Of a stretch of 64,000 bases of DNA, positions 34,635 through 43,958 are shown one piece after another. Position 1 is the stretch's first letter; each line of letters starts with the position of its first letter. Source of the stretch: Clostridiales bacterium (GTDB taxonomy: Bacteria; Bacillota; Clostridia; Lachnospirales; Lachnospiraceae). The position numbers were made by a program, and so were the translations under genes. The stretch lies in contig JAJQBI010000069.1 of the NCBI GenBank assembly GCA_021203365.1, forward strand, positions 1 to 64,000, in the 5' to 3' direction. Below the pieces are notes generated by a model. That model worked only from the letters and a program-made list of their open reading frames with translations, did not search any database and was not told where the DNA came from.

Positions 34635-35847
34635 AAAATCCAGATGGAAAATTGTGACGGCGCTGATGAGTGTGCTGGTTTTTCTGTTCGCGGGCACACT
34701 CTGCGTCATTTATTTCTCCAGCTACATTCAGATGCTTCAGAAAAACCGGGAGATGCTCTCCCGCTATGCCGACTCCTACTGGATCAACGGAAATCCCTCC
34801 GAATCTATGGAAACTCCGGCGGGAAAACAAACCGAAGTTCGGCGCCTGACTTTTTATTCCGTAGCTTTCTCCCCGGACGGGCAGATTCTGGACGTGGACA
34901 GCGGAAGCTCCGCCCTGCTGGATAATTCCTACCTCTCCTCCCAGGCCGCCGCCATCCTGGCCCTCCATAAAACCAGCGGGATCCACATGGACTGGGTTTA
35001 CTATATAGAAACAAAGGGCGATACCACTCTGGTGGTGCTGATGGACAACTCCGTCATGAACGCCAACATCCGGACGCTTTTTCAGTATACACTGATCTTT
35101 GGCGCCCTCACGCTGGTTCTCCTGTTCCTGGTCTCTCTTTTCCTCTCCCGGCGCATTGTACAGCCTCTGGAGGAAAGCTACCGGAAACAGAAGCAGTTTG
35201 TCTCCGACGCCGGCCATGAGCTGAAGTCCCCTCTGACCGTAATCAACACCAATCTGGATCTTCTGGAGCAGGAAAAGGGTCCCAGCCGCTGGCTGGAGAA
35301 TATCCGCCATGAGAGCCTCCGGATGTCCGGTCTGGTGGGCCAGCTTCTGGAACTGGCCCGCACGGAAGAGGCCGCACCTCCCATGGAAAGACTGAATTTT
35401 TCCCGCCTGGTTACCGGAAACCTCCTGCCCTTTGAAGCCCTGGCCTATGAAAAAAATCTCACTCTGGAAAGTGAGATTCAGGAAAATGTTTTTGTAAACG
35501 GAAACCCGGAACAGCTTGGAAACCTGATCTCCACCCTGACGGACAACGCTCTCTCGTATGCTCCGGAACACACAGCCGTCCGGGTTCGTCTCTGTGCGGA
35601 TCCGGAAGAGCTTCTCTTCTCCGTCTCCAATGAGGGAAGACCCCTCTCAGAGGAACAGATGGGCTCCATCTTTGACCGCTTTTACCGGACAGACGAGGCC
35701 CGGAGCAGGGACAGCGGTCATTACGGCCTGGGGCTGGCCATTGCCAGAGCCGCCGTACTCTCCCACCACGGAAAAATACAGGTATCCTGCCAGGAAGGGC
35801 GGGTCATTTTTACCGTTCGCCTCCGCCCTGCCTCCCCACTCCCTTAA
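34627..35847 (+). CDS. Sensor histidine kinase, partner of the OmpR-type regulator
   Basis: 406 residues. Two membrane helices (about 8-30 and 153-175) enclose an extracytoplasmic sensor region of about 120 residues. The H-box is DAGHELKSPLTVINTNL (His about 203), with the ATPase N-box LTDNALSYAP and G-boxes HYGLGLAIARA. The short sensor has no family I recognise. The 3' end overlaps the convergent ThrE subunit gene by 38 bp. Confidence 0.92.
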   Translation: MFRKSRWKIVTALMSVLVFLFAGTLCVIYFSSYIQMLQKNREMLSRYADSYWINGNPSESMETPAGKQTEVRRLTFYSVAFSPDGQILDVDSGSSALLDNSYLSSQAAAILALHKTSGIHMDWVYYIETKGDTTLVVLMDNSVMNANIRTLFQYTLIFGALTLVLLFLVSLFLSRRIVQPLEESYRKQKQFVSDAGHELKSPLTVINTNLDLLEQEKGPSRWLENIRHESLRMSGLVGQLLELARTEEAAPPMERLNFSRLVTGNLLPFEALAYEKNLTLESEIQENVFVNGNPEQLGNLISTLTDNALSYAPEHTAVRVRLCADPEELLFSVSNEGRPLSEEQMGSIFDRFYRTDEARSRDSGHYGLGLAIARAAVLSHHGKIQVSCQEGRVIFTVRLRPASPLP

Positions 35848-36316
35848 AGGGACGCAGAAGACTGTTTTTCAGATTCACTTTCAGCTGCCAGACCCGGATG
35901 TAATGGGCAATGGTGGAACTGAGCACAAACCCCACACTTAATCCCAGAAGGGTCCACACACAGGTCCATGTGTATTCCTTGGCCGCCTCATTTTCAAGCA
36001 TAATCAGGGAAAGGGTCATATAATACAGAAGATCTCCGGGGACCAGAGGGATGATGGACGGATAAAGAAAGACCGTAGAGGGCATCTTTTTCCTGGTTGC
36101 CAGAAGCTCCGCATAAAGTCCGGCCACAACGGCAGCCAGCAGGGCGCTTAAGGGACGGATATTCCCGGACATGGCCATAAAAAACAGGTAAACCGTCCGG
36201 ATAAGTGCGCCGCCGACACAGGCCCAGATCAGATCCTTCCTGCGGATCTGAAATCCCACACCCAGCACCCCGGACGTAAAAAAAGACACCAGGATCAGAA
36301 TTATATTATCTTTCAT
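35810..36316 (-). CDS. Threonine/serine exporter ThrE, C-terminal-type subunit
   Basis: 168 residues, about five membrane helices, matching the DUF3815/ThrE_2 half of split ThrE exporters (FLYPSIIPLVPGDLLYY). Together with the next protein it would form a complete exporter of threonine, serine or a related small solute. The start at 36316 follows GGAGG and overlaps the upstream subunit stop by four bases. Confidence 0.88.
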   Translation of the reverse strand: MKDNIILILVSFFTSGVLGVGFQIRRKDLIWACVGGALIRTVYLFFMAMSGNIRPLSALLAAVVAGLYAELLATRKKMPSTVFLYPSIIPLVPGDLLYYMTLSLIMLENEAAKEYTWTCVWTLLGLSVGFVLSSTIAHYIRVWQLKVNLKNSLLRPFKGVGRQGGGER

Positions 36317-37077
36317 GAGAAAATACCTCCGCATAATACCAGACTCAGAGCCAGGCCCCCCACAATGGACATCGTCTCCAGTATGATTTTAATCGCCTCA
36401 AGGATTCCGTTCATCTCATTTCCGCACAGAATATTCCGGGCCGCGTTCACCATGGGAATACCGGGGATCAGATACATACAGCTGGTGGCGATCAGGGGAT
36501 TCAGATTGTCCGCAATTCCAAGGTTCACCAGAGACAGGGCCACCGTGCCCGCCAGGAACGTACACAGCGCGTTGATAATAATCCGGTTCATTCCGGTCCG
36601 GTTTAAAAGCCGGGTGAGCCAGAACAGGCCGAAAATAATACAGACCATGCAGGGGATGTCTCTCCATGTCCCGCCATTCATCCAGCAGATACAGCCCATG
36701 GCCGCCATGGAGCACAGAAGAAGCACCGGTGTGGAATAGCTTTTCGCATTCCGCGCCTCCTCCAGCATCCCGCCAAGCCGCTCTGGCGCCGGTGTCTGCC
36801 CGCACACATGGAAGGACAGCTCATTCAGGCTGCGAAGTCGTTCCAGGTGCGTTCCCGCCGGCTGCGCCTTCACCTGCCGGATGCCGAATTTCCCGTCCGA
36901 ATCCCTGGCGCTCACCGACAGATGGGTACACAGAGTAAACAGGGTAATGTCCTCCAGGCCATAGGCGGAACAAACCTTATACATGGACGTATTCACCCTC
37001 TCCAGGTTCGCCCCGCACTCAATCATGTCCCTGCCCAGCCTCACGGCGAAATCCAGCACATACTCCATATCTGTCAT
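36313..37077 (-). CDS. Threonine/serine exporter ThrE, N-terminal-type subunit
   Basis: 254 residues of the DUF1212/ThrE_1 family. A soluble N-terminal region (about 1-110) with GANLERV and CTHLSVSARD precedes five membrane helices with YLIPGIPMVNAARN. Split ThrE systems of this kind are common in Clostridia. The promoter upstream has an extended TGCTATAAT near 37144-37152, and GGGAGG precedes the ATG at 37077. Confidence 0.9.
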   Translation of the reverse strand: MTDMEYVLDFAVRLGRDMIECGANLERVNTSMYKVCSAYGLEDITLFTLCTHLSVSARDSDGKFGIRQVKAQPAGTHLERLRSLNELSFHVCGQTPAPERLGGMLEEARNAKSYSTPVLLLCSMAAMGCICWMNGGTWRDIPCMVCIIFGLFWLTRLLNRTGMNRIIINALCTFLAGTVALSLVNLGIADNLNPLIATSCMYLIPGIPMVNAARNILCGNEMNGILEAIKIILETMSIVGGLALSLVLCGGIFS

Positions 37078-37255
37078 CCTAATCTTCCTCCCATTCTCAT
37101 TCTCTTTCCTCCTTTAAATGGGTGTCACTCTCAGAAACTTCTGGCATTATAGCACAAAGAATTCCATCTTTGTAAAAGTAAATTGTCTTTTCATGATTTA
37201 TTCACAGGCGGCCAGATCCGATACAGCCCGAATAGACGAAAAGCGAAAACACAAA

Positions 37256-37284
37256 TTGACAATTTTACTCCTTCGATGTATGAT
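37256..37284 (+). promoter_or_regulatory. Promoter of the eutS-eutS2-eutP set
   Basis: TTGACA (37256-37261), 17-bp spacer, TATGAT (37279-37284), 41 bp before the first shell-protein gene. Confidence 0.7.
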
Positions 37285-37325
37285 ATCTTACAGATTAGAA
37301 AGTTCAGCACCGGGAGGAACGAAGA

Positions 37326-37688
37326 ATGGAAAACAATCACAAACAGATACGTATTGTGCAGGAAACGGTTGCCGGCAAGGAGATTACCCTTGCCCATGTC
37401 ATGGGCGGCCCCGCCCCGATCATTTATCAGAAGCTTGGCCTGAACCCGTCCATCGACTATGGTTCCTCCGCCATCGGGATTATGAACATGACGCCCTCCG
37501 AGTCCGCCGTGATCGCCTCTGACATCGCGGTAAAAAGCGGAAACGTCTATCTGGGTTTTGCTGACCGTTTTACAGGGACTCTGATCATTACAGGAGAGAT
37601 CGCGGATGTGACCAGCGCCATTGAGGAGATTGTGGCCTATTTCCGTGACACGCTGGGTTATGTGGTGTGCAAAGTTACCAAACGGTAA
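37326..37688 (+). CDS. eutS: EutS/PduU-type microcompartment shell protein
   Basis: 120 residues, a circularly permuted BMC-domain protein: an N-terminal beta-barrel strand (IRIVQETVAGKEITLAHVMG) precedes the BMC core (GSSAIGIMNMTPSESAVIASD, FADRFTGTLIITGEI). Such proteins form hexamers in the shells of ethanolamine or propanediol compartments. GGGAGG precedes the ATG. It is first of three genes with no associated enzyme genes in this window. Confidence 0.92.
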   Translation: MENNHKQIRIVQETVAGKEITLAHVMGGPAPIIYQKLGLNPSIDYGSSAIGIMNMTPSESAVIASDIAVKSGNVYLGFADRFTGTLIITGEIADVTSAIEEIVAYFRDTLGYVVCKVTKR

Positions 37689-37710
37689 TCCTTTCCCGGA
37701 GGGCTCAGAG

Positions 37711-38145
37711 ATGACAAATGAACATATCACACAGGAAGAGCTGCTTGACCTGATTTTTACAGAAAATGGAGTTCCCCTTGACGGCCAGCCCCTTCGTCTG
37801 GTCCGTGTAAGGATTCCCGGCCGGGAGGTGGATCTGGCCCACATCATCGGCGTATCCGACGAGAGTGTCTACCACAATCTGGGGCTTCACATCGGCGTCC
37901 ACGAGGGGGAGAACCATGTGGGGGAGGCCATTGGCCTGATGCGTTTCACTCCCTGGGAAGCCGTGGTCATTGCCACAGACGTGGCCGTAAAGTCCGCCCA
38001 TGTAGAGGTGGGATTCATGGACCGGTTCAGCGGCAGTCTGATCCTCACCGGGCGCCGTACAGACGTATCCACCGCGGTTCACGCGGTTCACGACTACTTT
38101 CAGGACACACTGGGCTTTCCCTGCTGTGAGGTAACCGAAAAATAA
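37711..38145 (+). CDS. Second EutS/PduU-type shell protein with N-terminal extension
   Basis: 144 residues. The core (VRIPGREVDLAHIIG, AIGLMRFTPWEAVVIATD, FMDRFSGSLILTGRR) is clearly a EutS-type permuted BMC domain, paralogous to the gene 22 bp upstream. About 25 extra residues at the N-terminus, rich in acidic and leucine residues (TQEELLDLIFTENG), could be a short helix. CGGAGG precedes ATG 37711. Two such paralogues in tandem may make mixed hexamers (inference). Confidence 0.88.
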   Translation: MTNEHITQEELLDLIFTENGVPLDGQPLRLVRVRIPGREVDLAHIIGVSDESVYHNLGLHIGVHEGENHVGEAIGLMRFTPWEAVVIATDVAVKSAHVEVGFMDRFSGSLILTGRRTDVSTAVHAVHDYFQDTLGFPCCEVTEK

Positions 38146-38206
38146 AAAAATCCGGAATCCCAGAGGATCCGGCTGTCACAAAGCAGAAAGATACGGCGAG
38201 GCAGAC

Positions 38207-38704
38207 ATGAAGAAAATATTTCTCACCGGCCGCAGCGAGGCCGGAAAGACCACCCTCACCCAGGCCTTAAAGGGAGAGGAAATCCATTATCGCAAAACCC
38301 AGTATACCAGTACCGAGGATGTGGCCATTGATACCCCCGGAGAGTACGCCGAGACCAAGCGCTGCGCCGTGGGTCTGGCCTGTTTCTCCTTTGAGGCGGA
38401 TGTGGTGGCGCTTCTGTGCGCCGCGGACGAACCCTTCGCACTCTTTTCCTCCAACTCCAACGGCAGTCTGAACCGCCCTCTGGTGGGAATCATCACCAAG
38501 ATCGACTCCCCTCACGCCAACGTTCCCATGGTAAAACAATGGCTCACCGACGCCGGGTGCGAACGGATTTTTCTTATCAACAGCATCACCGGCGAAGGAA
38601 TTCAGGAGCTGCAGGATTACCTGCAGGACGATCTGCCCAGGATGACCGTGGAAGAGGCCATGGCCCGTCAGATGCAGGGCAAAAGAGACTGGGATCCCGT
38701 GTAA
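38207..38704 (+). CDS. eutP: EutP/PduV-family P-loop protein
   Basis: 165 residues, small Ras-like P-loop NTPase: G1 GRSEAGKTT at residues 8-16, G3-like DTPGEY, G4 TKID. EutP has been reported as an acetate kinase-like or GTPase component of Eut compartments. It is third after two shell-protein genes and is followed at once by a terminator. No eutABC, eutD, pduCDE or other shell genes are seen nearby. Confidence 0.9.
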   Translation: MKKIFLTGRSEAGKTTLTQALKGEEIHYRKTQYTSTEDVAIDTPGEYAETKRCAVGLACFSFEADVVALLCAADEPFALFSSNSNGSLNRPLVGIITKIDSPHANVPMVKQWLTDAGCERIFLINSITGEGIQELQDYLQDDLPRMTVEEAMARQMQGKRDWDPV

Positions 38705-38737
38705 CCCTGCTTCGGCTGCACAGGATCCCGTTTTTAT
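38691..38737 (+). terminator. Terminator after eutP
   Basis: GGGATCC (38691-38697) pairs with GGATCCC (38723-38729), then G and five T. The stem begins inside the last codons of eutP. Confidence 0.65.
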
Positions 38738-40017
38738 CATCTTCTCGCCAGCTCCCGGGTAATGTCCTCCCAGGTCACCTCTTTCTCCGCCATCAGTACC
38801 ATCACATGATAAAGGAAGTCCGAAATCTCATACTTGATTTCTTCCTTGTCCGGATTCTTGGCAGCAATCACAATTTCCGTACACTCCTCTCCCACCTTCT
38901 TCAGGATCTTGTCAATTCCCTTGTCAAAAAGATAATTGGTGTAAGAGCCTTCCTTTGGATGCTCCTTCCGATCCAGAATCACGTCATACACACTCTGAAA
39001 TACATGAAGAGGATTCGTATCGTCGTATTCCTTCTGCATCAGTGGCTGGAAAAAGCAGGACCGGTTTCCTGTGTGACAGGCCGCGCCTGTCTGAGCCACT
39101 TTCGCCAGAATGGTGTCGTTGTCACAGTCCAGCGTAAGGGATTTCACATACTGCACATGCCCTGAGGTCATTCCCTTGGTCCACAGCTCCCTGCGGCTCC
39201 GGCTCCAGTAGGTCATTTTCCCAAGCCGCAGCGTGGTCTGGAAAGCCTCCTCGTTCATATAGGCCAGCATAAGAACCTGATCGGTTTTATAATCCTGAAC
39301 AATAACAGGAATCAGCCCGTCCGAATTCAGTTTAAAATCACTCCAGGCGATGGCGCTTTCACAGATATTCACCGGAATGCCCTCCTTCGCGCAGGACTCC
39401 TTGAATACGTGAAGATTTGTTTCCCGGGCGCTGACATAGGACCCTGAGAGGCCACAGACAAACTCACCTCCAAGAAGGGTTTTCAGTATATTTTCCTTTC
39501 CCTCCTCCGTGTGAAGGATCACAGGTACCCTGGAAATTTTCCCGATCTCATCCTGCACAGAGTCCAGCGCCAGTATCTCCCCGGCAAATTCCTCGATATC
39601 GCTCTGGCTCCCGGTGAATTCCGAAAAAGAGGAGATGCTGACCAACATCTTTTCCTTTCCGAATCTTCTGGAAACCTCCTCCAGAAGCTTTCGGTTGCTC
39701 TCCTTGGAAAAATTCAGGACCGTTCCCGCACAGCCGGCGTAGATCAGTTTTTTTACATCCTCCATCCGGTGTATATTTCCTGCGGCGAGCACCGGAATCT
39801 CCGATGCCTCGCAGATCTCCCGGATTTTTCCAATGGCTTTTTCATGCTCCTCATCCCCGGAGGAAATATCAAAGACCAGCAGCCGGTCTGCCCCGTTGTC
39901 GCTGTAAAACTGCGCAAGCCTGACCACATCCCCATCCCCGAACAGGTTTCTCTGGCCAAAGCCGGTCACCGCCTTTCCGGACTGAAGATAAATACACGGG
40001 ATCATCAATTTATTCAT
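38737..40017 (-). CDS. hisIE: HisI-HisE fusion with degenerate HisF-like N-terminal domain
   Basis: 426 residues from [10 protein letters not shown]. Residues ~1-220 form a HisA/HisF-like barrel ([19 protein letters not shown] phosphate-loop region). The two catalytic aspartates of HisF appear lost: IPCIYLQSG replaces IPCLDVKDG and LVSISSF replaces the second Asp strand. About 225-325 is HisI, the phosphoribosyl-AMP cyclohydrolase ([22 protein letters not shown] metal site); about 330-426 is HisE, the pyrophosphohydrolase ([19 protein letters not shown]). It catalyses steps 2 and 3 of histidine synthesis. AAGGAG sets the start at 40017. Last gene of the operon. Confidence 0.9.
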   Translation of the reverse strand: MNKLMIPCIYLQSGKAVTGFGQRNLFGDGDVVRLAQFYSDNGADRLLVFDISSGDEEHEKAIGKIREICEASEIPVLAAGNIHRMEDVKKLIYAGCAGTVLNFSKESNRKLLEEVSRRFGKEKMLVSISSFSEFTGSQSDIEEFAGEILALDSVQDEIGKISRVPVILHTEEGKENILKTLLGGEFVCGLSGSYVSARETNLHVFKESCAKEGIPVNICESAIAWSDFKLNSDGLIPVIVQDYKTDQVLMLAYMNEEAFQTTLRLGKMTYWSRSRRELWTKGMTSGHVQYVKSLTLDCDNDTILAKVAQTGAACHTGNRSCFFQPLMQKEYDDTNPLHVFQSVYDVILDRKEHPKEGSYTNYLFDKGIDKILKKVGEECTEIVIAAKNPDKEEIKYEISDFLYHVMVLMAEKEVTWEDITRELARR

Positions 40018-40114
40018 TCGTCTTCTCCTTACCTGAGAATCATCAATTTTACGCACATAACAGACCGCGTTCCGGCCTGCAGTTTCTTCATGAACCGCCC
40101 GGATGTACCCGGGT

Positions 40115-40702
40115 TCACAGGCTTCCTTTGGTGGAAAGCACCTCTGTAATCCTTGGGTCGCAGGCGACCGCCGCGTCCAGTGCCTTGGCAAAGGCCTTAA
40201 AAATCGCCTCCGCCATATGGTGGCTGTTTCCCGGAGTCAGTATCTTCACATGCAGATTCATGGCCGCAGAGTAGGAAACGGCGTAAAAAAACTCCCGCAC
40301 CATCTCTGTGGACATGGCTCCCACTTTCTGTGTCGGAAACTCCACATCCCAGCCCAGATACGGCCGTCCGGACAGATCCACGGCACACAGCACCAGGGTC
40401 TCATCCATGGGGAGAATGCAGCTTCCATACCGCCGGATTCCCCTCTTATCTCCCACAGCCTTCCCGATGGCCGTACCCAGAACAATGCCCGTGTCCTCGA
40501 TGGTGTGGTGATCGTCCACCTCCAGATCCCCCCGGACCTTCACGGAAAGATCAAACAGACCGTGTCTGGAAAAACCGTCCAGCATATGGTCAAAAAACCC
40601 CACACCGGTGGAGATATCGGACTGTCCGGTCCCGTCCAGGGCGAGTCTCAGCCGGATCTGTGTCTCCTTTGTATTTCTCTCTATGGTCGCTTCTCTGGCC
40701 AT
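40115..40702 (-). CDS. hisB: Imidazoleglycerol-phosphate dehydratase HisB
   Basis: 195 residues, stand-alone dehydratase of histidine synthesis. Mn-binding motifs [13 protein letters not shown] and [11 protein letters not shown], plus [11 protein letters not shown], are intact. AAAGGAG precedes ATG 40702. It follows hisD by 20 bp; a 97-bp gap before hisIE shows no clear promoter. Confidence 0.96.
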   Translation of the reverse strand: MAREATIERNTKETQIRLRLALDGTGQSDISTGVGFFDHMLDGFSRHGLFDLSVKVRGDLEVDDHHTIEDTGIVLGTAIGKAVGDKRGIRRYGSCILPMDETLVLCAVDLSGRPYLGWDVEFPTQKVGAMSTEMVREFFYAVSYSAAMNLHVKILTPGNSHHMAEAIFKAFAKALDAAVACDPRITEVLSTKGSL

Positions 40703-40722
40703 AATTCTCCTTTCACGCAAAA

Positions 40723-42033
40723 TCAGTTCTTCTCCCCGTCCTCATCCTCAAACCGCACGGCGATGGAATTGGCATGAGCGGTCAGCCGCTCAGATGTGGC
40801 AAACTGAATAATGTCCTTATGAATTTCCTGTAAGGCCTCTCTGGAATAGTAAACAATGCTTGATTTTTTTACAAAATCATCCACAGAAAGAGCAGAGAAA
40901 AATTTGGCGGTTCCGTTGGTGGGGAGCACATGGTTAGGACCCGCAAAGTAGTCCCCCAGAGGCTCCGAGCTGTACTCTCCGATAAAAATCGCCCCCGCGT
41001 TCCGCACCTTCGTCATAACCTCAAAGGGGTTTTTGGTCACGATCTCCATATGCTCAGAGGCAATCTCGTTGGCCGCCTCTATGGCCTGGTCCATATCTTC
41101 CGCGAGAAGGATATAGCCAAACTGATCCAGGGATTTCTGAATAATATCCCTTCTGGAGAGAACCTCCGTGAATTTTTCCACCTCCGCCTCCACCTTCTGC
41201 GCCAGCTCCCGGCTGGTGGTGATCAGAATGGCGGAAGCCATCTCGTCATGCTCCGCCTGGGAGAGAAGATCCGCGGCCACATACCTGGGATTGGCCGTCT
41301 CATCGGCAAGCACCAGAATCTCACTGGGACCGGCAATGGAATCAATGCTCACATATCCATACACTGCCTTCTTGGCCAGGGCCACAAACACATTCCCGGG
41401 GCCCACAATCTTGTCCACCTTCGGAACGCTCTTTGTCCCATAGGCCAGCGCGCCGATGGCCTGGGCGCCGCCCGCCTTATAGATCTCATCCACCCCGGCC
41501 TCGTTTGCGGCCACCAGCGTGGCCGGATTCACCTTTCCGTCCTTTCCGGGCGGTGTGGTCATAACCAGATGGGGCACGCCGGCCACTCTGGCCGGCACAA
41601 TATTCATAAGCACCGAGGATGGATACGCCGCCTTTCCCCCAGGTACGTAGACACCCACCCGATTCAGAGGGGTCACCTTCTGTCCCAGCAGGGTTCCCTT
41701 CTCCGTGGTGGTAAACCAGCTGTTCTGCCGCTGCTTTTCATGGTAGGCCTGAATATTTACCAGAGCCGAGCGGATCACACCTACAAGCTCCGGCTCCACA
41801 AGGGTGTAAGCCTCCTCAATTTCCTCTTTCGTCACCCGGATGGTTTCCGGAGTGATCTCGGCCCCGTCAAATTCCCGGGTATACGAAAAAAGAGCCGTAT
41901 CCCCCTCTTTTTTTACCCGGGCAAGAATCTCGTTCACAGCCGTCTCATATTTTCCATAATTATTGGGACTTCTCTTCAGAAGACTGTCCAGAAGATCCCG
42001 GGTTGTCTCCTTCGTCAGTGTCACTTTACGCAT
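40723..42033 (-). CDS. hisD: Histidinol dehydrogenase HisD
   Basis: 436 residues, NAD-dependent Zn enzyme for the last two steps of histidine synthesis. GPGNVFVALAK, GPSEILVLAD and QAEHDE are the family motifs; the active His/Glu pair is in the SEHMEI segment. I prefer ATG 42033 as the start (GGAAGA upstream) over an in-frame codon 12 earlier. A 105-bp gap separates it from hisG. Confidence 0.96.
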   Translation of the reverse strand: MRKVTLTKETTRDLLDSLLKRSPNNYGKYETAVNEILARVKKEGDTALFSYTREFDGAEITPETIRVTKEEIEEAYTLVEPELVGVIRSALVNIQAYHEKQRQNSWFTTTEKGTLLGQKVTPLNRVGVYVPGGKAAYPSSVLMNIVPARVAGVPHLVMTTPPGKDGKVNPATLVAANEAGVDEIYKAGGAQAIGALAYGTKSVPKVDKIVGPGNVFVALAKKAVYGYVSIDSIAGPSEILVLADETANPRYVAADLLSQAEHDEMASAILITTSRELAQKVEAEVEKFTEVLSRRDIIQKSLDQFGYILLAEDMDQAIEAANEIASEHMEIVTKNPFEVMTKVRNAGAIFIGEYSSEPLGDYFAGPNHVLPTNGTAKFFSALSVDDFVKKSSIVYYSREALQEIHKDIIQFATSERLTAHANSIAVRFEDEDGEKN

Positions 42034-42138
42034 TCTTCCATGCCTTCTTTCTATTGATACCAGGATCAAAGGGTATTCTGACGCCGTAATACGCGGATAG
42101 CCCGGCCTTTTGCGCCTGTCCCCGCGATCCCGCGGTTT

Positions 42139-42777
42139 TTACTCAATCACCTTTTTCAGGTCCGCGATCAGACCCCGGATTCGCTGATCCTCCATTTTCA
42201 TACTCACCTGGTTCACCACCATCCGGGCGGAGAGCGGGCACACCTCCTCCAGAACCTTCAGGCCGTTTTCCCGCAGAGTGGATCCGGTCTCCACAATGTC
42301 CACAATCACTTCGGAAAGACCCACAATGGGTGCCAGCTCAATGGAACCGTTCAGCTTGATGATCTCCACGGTCTGGTGCTTTCTTCCATAAAAATACTCC
42401 CGGGCAATGTTGGGATACTTGGTTGCCACACGGATCTGCTGATTGGTGGTAAGAACCTTCCGGGCGCTCTCCGGCCCGCAGACACACATGCGGCATTTTC
42501 CAAAGCCAAGATCCATCACCTCATAAAGCCTGCGCCCTTCCTCCAGAAGGGTATCCTTCCCGACGACGCCGATGTCCGCCGCCCCGTATTCCACATAGGT
42601 GGGCACATCCGGCCCCTTGGCCAGGAAAAAGCGAAGCTTCAGGTCCTCATTTACAAAAATCAGCTTTCTGGACTCCTTATCCCGCATCTCCTCACAGGTG
42701 ATGCCCACTTTCTCAAGCATGTCCATGGTTTTGGACGCCAGACGCCCCTTTGTCAGGGCAAATGTCAGATATCTCAT
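42139..42777 (-). CDS. hisG: ATP phosphoribosyltransferase, short form HisG
   Basis: 212 residues, so it lacks the C-terminal regulatory domain and needs HisZ, which is encoded directly upstream. LTKGRLASKT at the start and the PRPP loop DIVETGSTLRENGL are clear. It catalyses the committed step from ATP and PRPP. Its ATG overlaps the hisZ stop by four bases. Confidence 0.97.
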   Translation of the reverse strand: MRYLTFALTKGRLASKTMDMLEKVGITCEEMRDKESRKLIFVNEDLKLRFFLAKGPDVPTYVEYGAADIGVVGKDTLLEEGRRLYEVMDLGFGKCRMCVCGPESARKVLTTNQQIRVATKYPNIAREYFYGRKHQTVEIIKLNGSIELAPIVGLSEVIVDIVETGSTLRENGLKVLEEVCPLSARMVVNQVSMKMEDQRIRGLIADLKKVIE

Positions 42778-43898
42778 AACTCACCGGCCTCTCTTTCCAG
42801 GCGAAGCGCCACATTTTTTCCCTCTCCCCGAAGCCTGAGGGCCTCCCGCACCGCGGCTTCCCGCTCTTCCTTCCGATAGGAGAGAATCACCGTCTCCGGT
42901 TCGCCGGGAAGGGAAATATTCTGTCTTGAAAGAGCGGACAGAAGGTTGTCCACCACAATGGCAAACCCGATGGATGACGCCGGCCGGCCGAAATGCTTCA
43001 TGAGCTCATTGTACCGTCCGCCCTTCACCAGCGGCTCCCCGGTTCCATAGGTATAGGCCTGAAAAATAATTCCGGTGTAATAACGATATTTGCTCAGCAT
43101 TCCAAAATCAAAACTGATATACTCCTGACACCCGTAGAGCTTCAGGATCTCATAGATTTCCTCCAGGCGGGCCACCGCGGCCAGCGCCTCCGGGTTCCCG
43201 GTCAGAGCCTTCGCCCTCTCCAGCACCTCCACAGAACCAAACATCCGGGGAAGCTCCATAAATACAGCGGAAAGCTCTCCGGAGAGCTTCTGCTCCCGGA
43301 TCATCTCCTCCACCCCGAACTCATTCTTCTGGGAGATCAGCTCCCGAAGACGGGCGATGGTATCCTCATCCATTCCCGCTTCCGCCAGAAGAGATTTAAA
43401 ATAATCCACCTGTCCCACGCTGATCTGAAAATCCTTCAGCCCGGAGGCGCGCAGGCATTCCACCGTCAGGGCCAGGATCTCCGCGTCCGCCTCGGGGGAG
43501 GCGTCCCCGATATGCTCCACCCCCATTTGGGTATTCTCCTTTAGCTGTCCCCGCAGGCTGGAGCTGTTGATAAATGTATTTCCCGTATAGCAGAGGCTTA
43601 CCGGCGTCTGCTCCGGGAAAAAATAGGTTGCGCAGGCCCTGGACACCGAAGGGGTAAAATCCGGGCGAAGCACCAGAGTGTTTCCCTCTCTGTCAAAAAA
43701 CTTATATAAATCCTTGGAAGGGATGGTTCCCACCTCACGGCTGAAAACCTCAAAATATTCAAAGGTGGGCGTCTCAATATCCTCATAGCCGTACTGGCGA
43801 AAAACACGGTGAATCTGCTCCTGAAGCCGGCGCTTCCGGCCGCATTCCTCCCCGTAGATATCTCTCACACCTTCCGGTGTATGAAAAATTCTCTGCAT
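42774..43898 (-). CDS. hisZ: ATP phosphoribosyltransferase regulatory subunit HisZ
   Basis: 374 residues, a catalytically inactive relative of histidyl-tRNA synthetase. It shows TPEGVRDIYG, LRPDFTPSVSR and the class II motif 3-like SSIGFAIVVDNLL; the HisRS anticodon domain is replaced by a short divergent end. It pairs with short HisG to give histidine feedback. First gene of the operon, with GGAGG before its ATG. Confidence 0.93.
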   Translation of the reverse strand: MQRIFHTPEGVRDIYGEECGRKRRLQEQIHRVFRQYGYEDIETPTFEYFEVFSREVGTIPSKDLYKFFDREGNTLVLRPDFTPSVSRACATYFFPEQTPVSLCYTGNTFINSSSLRGQLKENTQMGVEHIGDASPEADAEILALTVECLRASGLKDFQISVGQVDYFKSLLAEAGMDEDTIARLRELISQKNEFGVEEMIREQKLSGELSAVFMELPRMFGSVEVLERAKALTGNPEALAAVARLEEIYEILKLYGCQEYISFDFGMLSKYRYYTGIIFQAYTYGTGEPLVKGGRYNELMKHFGRPASSIGFAIVVDNLLSALSRQNISLPGEPETVILSYRKEEREAAVREALRLRGEGKNVALRLEREAGEL

Positions 43899-43958
43899 TG
43901 TCTTCCTCCACTTTAGCGCGTTGTCGTGCTACCATATTACTATATAAAATCCTACAAG

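Noticed and set aside
42034-42138. Promoter or terminator in the hisG-hisD gap
   Set aside because: Only a weak 5-bp CCGCG stem is seen, with no T-run and no -35/-10 pair.
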